Shown here: positions 1 through 5,416 of the stretch, in pieces
How positions within the stretch are numbered: position 1 is the first letter of the stretch
Layout: each line of letters opens with the position of its first letter
Assembly (NCBI GenBank): GCA_023135855.1
Contig: JAGLSH010000045.1
Coordinates: 1 to 6,029, forward strand
Direction: 5' to 3'
Source: Candidatus Omnitrophota bacterium
Lineage (GTDB): Bacteria; Omnitrophota; Gorgyraeia; Duberdicusellales; 4484-171
DNA length: 6,029 bases
Program-made: the position numbers and the translations under genes
The notes under the pieces: model-generated
The model's input: only the letters and a program-made list of their open reading frames with translations
The model's database searches: none
What the model was told of the DNA's origin: nothing

Positions 1-195
1 CTCACCGACATAGACATGAATATCCCCTTTTACAGGATCAATCTCAACCCTAGCCTCAATGTCATCAGGATCCCCCCTACTAATCTTCTTTGCAGCGATA
101 GCTAATGCTTGTTTCACAGCTTCAATAAGAATACTCTTATCTATACCTTTTTCTCTTTCTAATTGTGCAAGTACGCTTAAAAATTCTTTTCTCAC
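1..195 (-). CDS. nusA: Transcription termination/antitermination factor NusA, N-terminal part (3' end outside window)
   Basis: NusA binds RNA polymerase and nascent RNA and modulates pausing, termination and antitermination. Only the first 65 codons are present, and the frame runs open off the window edge. The translation begins (M)RKEFLSVLAQLEREKG, followed by an IDKSILIEAVKQAL segment and a KGDIHVYVGE end. This matches the start of the NusA N-terminal polymerase-binding domain, including the usual 'single acidic-basic helix, then AIAAKK' pattern. The start is GTG at 195: a strong Shine-Dalgarno GGGAGG lies 8 nt upstream, and the protein aligns with the family from this residue. The gene follows rimP by 59 nt, the classical rimP-nusA order. 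The S1, KH and any acidic C-terminal domains lie outside, so completeness cannot be judged. Confidence 0.93.
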   Translation of the reverse strand, partial: MRKEFLSVLAQLEREKGIDKSILIEAVKQALAIAAKKISRGDPDDIEARVEIDPVKGDIHVYVGE

Positions 196-203
196 CTTTA
201 TAA

Positions 204-209
204 CCTCCC
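204..209 (-). promoter_or_regulatory. Strong ribosome binding site of nusA
   Basis: On the minus strand GGGAGG sits 8 nt before the GTG at 193-195. It is among the strongest Shine-Dalgarno sequences in the window and decides the GTG start of nusA, which has no in-frame ATG at that point. Confidence 0.8.
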
Positions 210-210
210 T

Positions 211-228
211 GTCTGACTACTAACAGAC
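211..228 (-). other. Small inverted repeat in the rimP-nusA gap
   Basis: The minus strand reads GTCTG, an 8-nt loop, then CAGAC: a perfect 5-bp stem that ends one nucleotide upstream of the nusA Shine-Dalgarno sequence. It has no following T-run on the minus strand, so it does not look like an intrinsic terminator. It could influence nusA translation initiation or be a processing site. A 5-bp stem can also occur by chance, so the call covers only the visible symmetry. Confidence 0.35.
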
Positions 229-254
229 TTTAATAATGACGATTTTAATGGGCT

Positions 255-722
255 TTATTTAATTTCTATTCTTTCTTTGCCCACCTTAATTTTATTAAAA
301 TTAATTTCTAAAATTTTGTCTTTAACACCTAAGGACAATTTATCATCATCAATCTCTAAAACTTGACCTTCTAAATACTCTTTGCCTTCAACTGGTTCAC
401 TCAACCAAAGAAAAATATTTCTCCCTTTAACTTTAAAAAAATCTTTAAAATTATAAAGCTTTCTATCTAGCCCAGGAGAATTAACTTCTATTGCATAATT
501 AGAATATAAATCATCACTCTCTTCAAAGTAACTTAAAATTCTTTTATTAACCGCTGCACAACTATCTAAAGTTATGCCACCCTCAGGAAGATCAACTATG
601 CAACGCAAAATATTCTTCCCGGCAGAGAAATGTACTTTAAGTTCTAGCAATTCTACTCCTAGCTCCTTAACAATATTCCCAACTTTAAGTTCAATTTGTT
701 TATTTCTATCGACTATATTCAT
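255..722 (-). CDS. rimP: Ribosome maturation factor RimP
   Basis: RimP binds the free 30S subunit in the cytoplasm and helps its late assembly (head region, S12/S19 incorporation in studied species). The 155-residue length is normal for the family. The N-terminal alpha/beta domain (about 1-90) carries the family signature: LRCIVD (39-44), a GGITLDSCAAVNKRI stretch (48-62), and Y76 with IEVNSPGLDRKL (78-89), which corresponds to the usual LEVSSPGLDRPL. The C-terminal SH3-like domain (about 92-155) contains a VKGRNIFLWL strand and ends in a KVGKERIEIK strand. ATG at 722 overlaps the 3' end of proS by 17 nt. No good Shine-Dalgarno precedes it, so translation is probably coupled to proS. It lies directly upstream of nusA, as in very many bacteria. 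Confidence 0.95.
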   Translation of the reverse strand: MNIVDRNKQIELKVGNIVKELGVELLELKVHFSAGKNILRCIVDLPEGGITLDSCAAVNKRILSYFEESDDLYSNYAIEVNSPGLDRKLYNFKDFFKVKGRNIFLWLSEPVEGKEYLEGQVLEIDDDKLSLGVKDKILEINFNKIKVGKERIEIK

Positions 723-1935
723 CTTTTAAAAATTTTATTAGATCTCCCTTTTTGAAAGACTTACTCGTCCTTGTTTTTCTTATCTCTAAATCTATAGTTC
801 CATCTTTAAGATATTTCTTACCCATAATTAAAATATAAGGATTGCCGAGCAAATAAGCATCATTAAATTTAACTCCAGCAGCTTCTTGGCGATCATCAAT
901 TAATACTGACAAGCCTTCGCCTTCCAAAGCCTCTTCTAATTCTAAAGCTTTAGGCAATATCGTATCATCTAAAACTACCAAACTTAGATCAAAAGGACTT
1001 ACTCCCTTAGGCCAAACTAAACCTTTCTCATCAGAATTAACTTCAGCTATAGCTGATAAAATTCTACTAACTCCAATACCATAGCAACCCATTATAAAAG
1101 GAATTCTCTTGCCAAATTCATTAAGAAAAAAAGCTTCCTGAGCTTTAGAATACTTAGTTCCTAATTTAAATATATGGCCAACTTCAATCATCTTCGCCTC
1201 TTCAAGCTTCTTTTTACAATCCGGACATTGACCTTCATTTTTGAAATATTTTGCGCAATCAGAACACTTAAAAAGTAAATCTTCGCCAGTATCTCCGGGA
1301 ACCATAAACTCATGAGATAAATTTCCACCCATAGCTCCGGAATCTGCTTCAATATCTATAAAATCTAAACCGCACTCACTAAATATATCTTTATAAGCTT
1401 GAAACATTTTTTCATAATTTTGATCTAAGCCTTGATTGTCTTTATCAAAGCTATAAGCATCTTTCATAATAAACTCACAGCTACGCATCAATCCAAAACG
1501 AGGTCGCGGCTCATCACGAAATTTTGTCTGAATCTGATAAAGTATCATTGGAAGCTGTTTATAAGAAGAGACTGATCTCCTGATAATCTCAGTAATTTCT
1601 TCCTCATGAGTAGGTCCTAAGCATATATCTCTATCCTTACGATCTTTAAATCTAAACATTACCTCTGCTAAATCCTTATCCCGACCTGTCTTTTGCCAGA
1701 TCTCTATAGGTTGAAGAGCACTCATCAATATCTCTTGAGCGCCTTTTGAATTCATATGTTTTCGAATAATATTATTAATATTATTTAAAACCCTATAGCC
1801 TAAGGGAAGATAAGAATATATTCCTGAGGAAACCATAAAAAGAAATCCTCCCCTAAGAAGCAACTTGTGGCTCTTGCACTCAGCAACTTTAGGGTCTTCT
1901 CTTTGCGTAAAAATAAAGCTCTTTGAAAATAACAT
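706..1935 (-). CDS. proS: Prolyl-tRNA synthetase, compact bacterial type lacking the editing (INS) domain
   Basis: This class II synthetase charges tRNA-Pro with proline in the cytoplasm. The motif 1 region lies at about 38-80 (GIYSYLPLGYRVL, ALQPIEIW). The PTHEEE loop is at 108-113. Motif 2 is at 139-163 (FRDEPRPRFGLMRSCEF, then IMKDAYSF). An ADSGAMGG block is at 197-204 and motif 3 at 279-297 (PFIMGCYGIGVSRILSAIAE). The anticodon-binding domain (about 312-409) has SPFDLSLV and DDRQEAAGVKFNDAYLLGNP. Usual bacterial ProRS is about 560-600 residues with an insert of about 180 residues between motifs 2 and 3 that clears Ala-tRNA-Pro. Here only a short segment with CxxC at 224/227 and CxxC at 237/240 remains, leading straight into IEVGHIFKLGTKYS. 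All motifs are in one frame, so this is not a frameshift. ATG at 1935 has a strong ribosome site. Residue 153 is Cys where Arg is usual. Confidence 0.96.
   Translation of the reverse strand: MLFSKSFIFTQREDPKVAECKSHKLLLRGGFLFMVSSGIYSYLPLGYRVLNNINNIIRKHMNSKGAQEILMSALQPIEIWQKTGRDKDLAEVMFRFKDRKDRDICLGPTHEEEITEIIRRSVSSYKQLPMILYQIQTKFRDEPRPRFGLMRSCEFIMKDAYSFDKDNQGLDQNYEKMFQAYKDIFSECGLDFIDIEADSGAMGGNLSHEFMVPGDTGEDLLFKCSDCAKYFKNEGQCPDCKKKLEEAKMIEVGHIFKLGTKYSKAQEAFFLNEFGKRIPFIMGCYGIGVSRILSAIAEVNSDEKGLVWPKGVSPFDLSLVVLDDTILPKALELEEALEGEGLSVLIDDRQEAAGVKFNDAYLLGNPYILIMGKKYLKDGTIDLEIRKTRTSKSFKKGDLIKFLKDEYSR
1216..1266 (-). other. Putative zinc-ribbon-like knuckle at the ProRS editing-domain deletion point
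   Basis: This part of proS encodes residues 224-240: C-SD-C, nine residues, then C-PD-C. In full-length bacterial ProRS of several phyla, as I recall them, a CxxC pair before and a CPxC pair after the INS domain flank the insert, followed by IEVGHIFKLGTKYS. Here the two pairs are almost adjacent, so they could form one four-cysteine metal site. Metal binding is inferred from spacing only. Confidence 0.5.
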
Positions 1936-1939
1936 TCTT

Positions 1940-1947
1940 CCTCTCCC
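1940..1947 (-). promoter_or_regulatory. Ribosome binding site of proS
   Basis: GGGAGAGG on the minus strand lies 4 nt before the ATG at 1933-1935, inside the 15-nt gap after cpaF. It contains GGGAG at a 7-nt spacing, and it supports the ATG start and independent loading of ribosomes on proS. Confidence 0.75.
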
Positions 1948-1950
1948 TAT

Positions 1951-3198
1951 CTATTCCTTAAAAATATTCTCATCAATTTTAACGCCCATCTTCTTAAAAA
2001 TTGGCATAAATTCTGGCACATTCACAGCTTTAAACTTTCCCTTTACACTAGAATCATCTAATACCTTTTCTATTTCATAACAAAAAATATCCCGTAGCTC
2101 TACTTGGTTATCCTTCATCTTGCCAACTTCAGTAATATGAGTTATTTTTCGTGAACCATCACTAAGTTGACTTTGTTGAACAATCAAATCTAAGCCTGAT
2201 GAAATTTGATTTCTTACGGCCCAAGCTGGAAAATTAATTCCCGCGTATAAAGCCATTGTTTCTAAACGGCTAAGAGCATCAGCCGGAATCGAAGCATGAA
2301 TAACTGCTAAAGAGCCCCGATGCCCACTATTTAAAGCCTGAAGATAATCTAAAGCTTCTTCTCCTCTTACCTCACCAAGAATAATCCGAGTCGGACGCAT
2401 TCTCAAAGTATTACGGAACAACTCTCTGGGAGAAACCTCACCCTTACCTTCTATGTTTGATGGCCTAGTAAGCAAACTTACTACATGTTCCTGACGTAAT
2501 TTTAACTCTAAGGCATCCTCAATGGTGATAATCCTCTCATCAGGATTAATATAAGAAGAAAGTACCTCTAAGGTAGTGGTTTTGCCAGAACCAGTAGCGC
2601 CTGAGAAAAGAATATTTACTTTAGCCTTTATGCAAGCTTTTAGGAACTCAGCCATTCGACTATCAATTGTTCCCATCCTAACTAAATCATCAGCACTCTG
2701 AATAAAATCCAAAAATTTTCTAATAGTTACCGTAGCGCCTTTAATCGCAAGCGGCGGTAAAATAATATTTACTCTTGAACCATCGGCAAGAGAAAAATCC
2801 ACGTAAGGAGAACTCTCATCCACTCTTCTGCTAGCTGGAGCAATCATTTTTTCAATAATATATCGCAAATGAGTTTCATCATCAAATTTAATATTACAAC
2901 GACCTTTTTTACCACTCTTCTCTATGTATATCTTATCAGGACCATTAATCATGATCTCAGTTACTTCTTTATCGTTCATAAGTCTCTGCAAGGGGCCTAA
3001 ACCTAAAAAATCATCACAAAGAGAAACAATTATCTTATCTTTAGTTGCTGAGTCTATGCCTTCTTTATTCTCAGGGTCCATATTTTCGAATATTTGATTA
3101 GCCCTTTGAATAAAAATCTCTCGAGTAGTCTTTCCTTCCTGGTCAACAAGCATGCTAATTTCCCTACGTATCATTTTTTTAAGATTTGCTATTTCCAC
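1951..3198 (-). CDS. CpaF/TadA-type secretion ATPase (VirB11-like, GspE/PilT superfamily)
   Basis: This is a hexameric motor ATPase family that powers Tad/Flp pilus assembly or related secretion at the inner face of the cytoplasmic membrane. An N-terminal domain (about 50-160) carries the CpaF hallmark GLGPLQRLMNDKEVTEIMING (66-86). The ATPase core has Walker A GATGSGKTT (200-208), the acidic box RIITIEDALEL (222-232, E227/D228), a Walker B region RPTRIILGEVRGEEALD (268-284) and the His box SGHRGSLAVIHA (291-302). The 415-residue length suits CpaF, and it lacks the tetracysteine zinc motif of GspE/PilB. The start is GTG at 3198: GAGG lies 5 nt upstream, and a stop codon five codons further up excludes longer forms. 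It overlaps the end of ispG by 10 nt. No partner pilus gene (TadB, TadC, RcpA, Flp) is in the window, so the machine it drives is unknown. cpaF is the family name; I leave the symbol empty because its system is not visible. Confidence 0.9.
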   Translation of the reverse strand: MEIANLKKMIRREISMLVDQEGKTTREIFIQRANQIFENMDPENKEGIDSATKDKIIVSLCDDFLGLGPLQRLMNDKEVTEIMINGPDKIYIEKSGKKGRCNIKFDDETHLRYIIEKMIAPASRRVDESSPYVDFSLADGSRVNIILPPLAIKGATVTIRKFLDFIQSADDLVRMGTIDSRMAEFLKACIKAKVNILFSGATGSGKTTTLEVLSSYINPDERIITIEDALELKLRQEHVVSLLTRPSNIEGKGEVSPRELFRNTLRMRPTRIILGEVRGEEALDYLQALNSGHRGSLAVIHASIPADALSRLETMALYAGINFPAWAVRNQISSGLDLIVQQSQLSDGSRKITHITEVGKMKDNQVELRDIFCYEIEKVLDDSSVKGKFKAVNVPEFMPIFKKMGVKIDENIFKE

Positions 3199-4232
3199 CT
3201 TTGCCTCACTTCTTTAATTAAATCGGCCACTATTTTTTTTTCACTACTTTGTCCTAAAATCTTATCTTTTTTAAAAATTACAGCTTTCCTCTTTCCAAAA
3301 GCAACGCCAATGTCCGCTTGATAAGCTTCCCCAGGACCATTAACCACACAGCCCATAATTGCAATCTGTGCCGATTGCTTAATCTTCTCTTTCTTCAAAG
3401 CTTTTTCAAACTTATCTACAATACTCACTAAATCTACCTCACAACGTGAACAAGTAGGACAAGAAACTATCTCTGGACCAAACTTTCGTAAATTAAGCGC
3501 CTGCAAAATATACTTAGCTATTCTTATTTCCCAAAAAGAAGGAGCTGTTAAAGAAACTCTAATAACATCTCCAATTCCCTGATAAAGAAGGCTACCCAGA
3601 CCCAACGATGATTTAGTTATCCCCTCTAGAAAAGGACCAGTAGCTGTAATTCCTAAATGTAGGGGGTAATCGTGCTTCTTGGAAAATAGCTCATTAGCTG
3701 CGCTAGTAGACAAAACATCAGAACCTTTCAATGAAACCATTATATCAAAAAAGTTTTCTCTCTCCAAGACTTTAAGATAGGCCTCTACTTCCTTAACCAT
3801 TTGAAGTCCTAAAGCCTTAGGCGATGAAAATTTACGCTTAAAACCTCCGGAATTAACTCCAACTCTAATAGATATACCTGCTCTCTTAGCAGCTCTGGCA
3901 ATTTCTTTAACATCTTTAGGCTTTCGAATATTCATAGGATTCAAACGAATACCTTCAAAGCCCTGATCAATTGACATAAGAGCTAATTTAGGATGAAAAT
4001 GCACATCAGCAACTAAAGGTATCTTAATGTGCTTCTTAAGAAGTTTTGCGACTGAAGCATCTCCTTGGTCTCGCACTGCTACTCTTATCGCCTCAGCGCC
4101 TTCCTTCTCTAAGGTCTTAGCTTCTTTAATAAGACCTTTAGTATCCTTAGTAGGAGTCTTAAGCATCCCCTTTATTCTTGCAGGATTCTTTCCGCCAATA
4201 CCTAAATTACCTATTTTTACCTTTTTGCTCAT
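3189..4232 (-). CDS. ispG: 4-hydroxy-3-methylbut-2-en-1-yl diphosphate synthase (IspG/GcpE)
   Basis: IspG reductively converts MEcPP to HMBPP late in the MEP isoprenoid pathway, using a [4Fe-4S] cluster in the cytoplasm. The 347-residue protein has the two-domain bacterial form without the plant-type middle domain. The N-terminal TIM barrel includes IPLVADVHFHPKLAL (71-85), EGIRLNPMNI (93-102) and IRVGVNSGG (122-130). The C-terminal cluster domain has CPTC (C258, C261) and GCVVNGPGE (C295, E302), which correspond to the three cysteines and one glutamate that hold the cluster in characterised enzymes. C264 is an extra cysteine close by. The usual QSMTNT segment near the N-terminus is KGMLKT (21-26) here. 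ATG at 4232 fits the family start but has no Shine-Dalgarno. The gene follows rseP after 50 nt and overlaps the next gene by 10 nt. Confidence 0.96.
   Translation of the reverse strand: MSKKVKIGNLGIGGKNPARIKGMLKTPTKDTKGLIKEAKTLEKEGAEAIRVAVRDQGDASVAKLLKKHIKIPLVADVHFHPKLALMSIDQGFEGIRLNPMNIRKPKDVKEIARAAKRAGISIRVGVNSGGFKRKFSSPKALGLQMVKEVEAYLKVLERENFFDIMVSLKGSDVLSTSAANELFSKKHDYPLHLGITATGPFLEGITKSSLGLGSLLYQGIGDVIRVSLTAPSFWEIRIAKYILQALNLRKFGPEIVSCPTCSRCEVDLVSIVDKFEKALKKEKIKQSAQIAIMGCVVNGPGEAYQADIGVAFGKRKAVIFKKDKILGQSSEKKIVADLIKEVRQRWK
3204..3207 (-). promoter_or_regulatory. Ribosome binding site of cpaF-like gene, inside ispG
   Basis: GAGG on the minus strand, within the last codons of ispG, lies 5 nt before the GTG at 3196-3198. 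It decides for the GTG start over the ATG eight codons downstream, which has only an A-rich run before it. Confidence 0.6.
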
Positions 4233-4253
4233 AATAAAAAATATAGAATATAC

Positions 4254-4280
4254 AGTTTTTCAAAATATCTACAAAAAACT
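4254..4280 (-). other. AT-rich inverted repeat in the rseP-ispG gap
   Basis: The minus strand reads AGTTTTT, a 13-nt loop, then AAAAACT, a perfect 7-bp but mostly A:T stem, right after the rseP stop codon. It is too weak and has no adjacent T-run to be called an intrinsic terminator. The gap also carries TATATT at 4240-4245, at the distance of a -10 box from the ispG ATG, but no acceptable -35 box. In DNA this AT-rich such symmetry is expected by chance. Confidence 0.2.
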
Positions 4281-4282
4281 TC

Positions 4283-5416
4283 TTACTCTTTGATAAGCTT
4301 CTCATTTCCATCTATGGAACTCTTTTCTTCAATCTGAACAGCTTTTTTCTTATTCAAAATTTTAGGTCCAAAGCGAACAATATCATTATAAAAAACAAAA
4401 ACAATCAGAAGGATAAGAAGACTTAAACCTACACGAGTTAAATTATCCTCAACTTTCTCACTAATCGGCTTGCCTCTTACCTTTTCCATAAAAAAGAATA
4501 AAAGGTGCCCACCATCTAATACTGGTATCGGAAATAAATTTATAATCGCTAAGCTTATACTCAAAGCAGCCAAAAGATGCAAGGTAGGAACAATTCCAAT
4601 TTTTATAACCTCAGAGGTAATATAATAAATTCCTACCGGTCCGGCTACAGCCTCTTTAAAAGGAATTACTCCCAATATCATAAAAAGAAAACCTTTAACC
4701 ACTAGAAAAGTAAGTTTAAATAAAGATTCAAATCCTTTGATTATCGCTTGAGGAAAATTGTATTTAACAGTTTTTATTTCAGAAGAAGCACCTATGCCAA
4801 TCATTGATACATTCTTCCTCTTGCCAAAATCATCAGTTATTTCTTTTTGTTGTAAAGGAATAGCTAGGGATATAATTTTTCCTTCTCGTTCAATGCGAAG
4901 ATTAACTGTGTCTTTGGCTTGGTAAATCTCCTCAGCCATATCCATCCAATGCTCAATCTCATTACCGTTTACAGCTAAAATTCTATCACCTTCTTCTACT
5001 CCAGCAGCTTTAGCTGGATAATCATCTAAAACACTACCAACTACAGAATCAGGATAAGGGAAACCAATTAAAGCTATGATACAAAATATAACTAAAGCTA
5101 ATATGTAGTTAAATAAAGGTCCGGCAAAAACAATTTTTGATTTTACTCCTACCGACTTTGATAAAAACTCATTATTAAGCCCTTTATGTTCCTGACGGGT
5201 ATCACCAGCCATTTTTACATATCCGCCAAGAGGAAAAGCGCAAACCACAAATTCTGTTTCTTTGCCTTTCTTCCTAAACAGAACTGGACCAAAACCTAGA
5301 GCAAATCTTTCTACTTTTACTCCCGAACGTTTCGCAGCAATATAGTGACCAAACTCATGAATTACGATTAAAATGCTAAAAATAGTTCCAACTGTAATCA
5401 TTCCGATAATATTCAT
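4283..5416 (-). CDS. rseP: RIP metalloprotease RseP (site-2 protease family, M50)
   Basis: This is a zinc intramembrane protease that cleaves transmembrane segments of anti-sigma factors or other membrane proteins. The first membrane segment (about 5-26) contains the zinc motif HEFGH (H20, E21, H24). A FPLGGYVKMAGD loop follows at 61-72, then a second segment with FAGPLFNYILALVIF (97-111). One PDZ domain lies at about 122-205 (AAGVEEGDRILAVNGNEI). The later membrane part has AGPVGIYYI (258-266) and NLFPIPVLDGGH (293-304), where D301 should be the third zinc ligand. A last membrane segment spans about 329-344, and the tail is charged. At 377 residues with one PDZ it is shorter than the two-PDZ E. 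coli enzyme (about 450). The ATG at 5416 overlaps the dxr stop as ATGA. AAAGGAG lies 14 nt upstream, a long spacing, so coupling to dxr is likely. The substrate is unknown. Confidence 0.95.
   Translation of the reverse strand: MNIIGMITVGTIFSILIVIHEFGHYIAAKRSGVKVERFALGFGPVLFRKKGKETEFVVCAFPLGGYVKMAGDTRQEHKGLNNEFLSKSVGVKSKIVFAGPLFNYILALVIFCIIALIGFPYPDSVVGSVLDDYPAKAAGVEEGDRILAVNGNEIEHWMDMAEEIYQAKDTVNLRIEREGKIISLAIPLQQKEITDDFGKRKNVSMIGIGASSEIKTVKYNFPQAIIKGFESLFKLTFLVVKGFLFMILGVIPFKEAVAGPVGIYYITSEVIKIGIVPTLHLLAALSISLAIINLFPIPVLDGGHLLFFFMEKVRGKPISEKVEDNLTRVGLSLLILLIVFVFYNDIVRFGPKILNKKKAVQIEEKSSIDGNEKLIKE

Noticed and set aside
211..228. Rho-independent terminator between rimP and nusA
   Set aside because: The stem is only 5 bp and is followed on the minus strand by a purine-rich ribosome site, not a T-run. 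On the plus strand there is no gene to terminate.
706..1935. Short proS as a frameshifted or truncated pseudogene
   Set aside because: Motifs 1, 2 and 3 and the whole anticodon-binding domain are in one frame and end normally. The missing part is one precise domain.
1865..2080. Open frame of 71 codons on the plus strand across the proS-cpaF junction
   Set aside because: It lies antisense to two well-supported genes, its translation resembles no family I know, and no ribosome site supports it.
3172..3174. ATG (codon 9) as the start of the cpaF-like gene
   Set aside because: It is preceded by an A-run with no ribosome site, whereas the GTG at 3198 has GAGG at 5 nt spacing.
3094..3321. Open frame of 75 codons on the plus strand across the cpaF-ispG junction
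   Set aside because: It is antisense to conserved coding sequence and low in complexity (Ser/Leu/Phe-rich, typical of the reverse of Lys-rich genes).
4027..4293. Open frame of 88 codons on the plus strand, hydrophobic
   Set aside because: It is antisense to the ispG N-terminus. The hydrophobic look comes from the complement of Lys/Glu/Ala codons.
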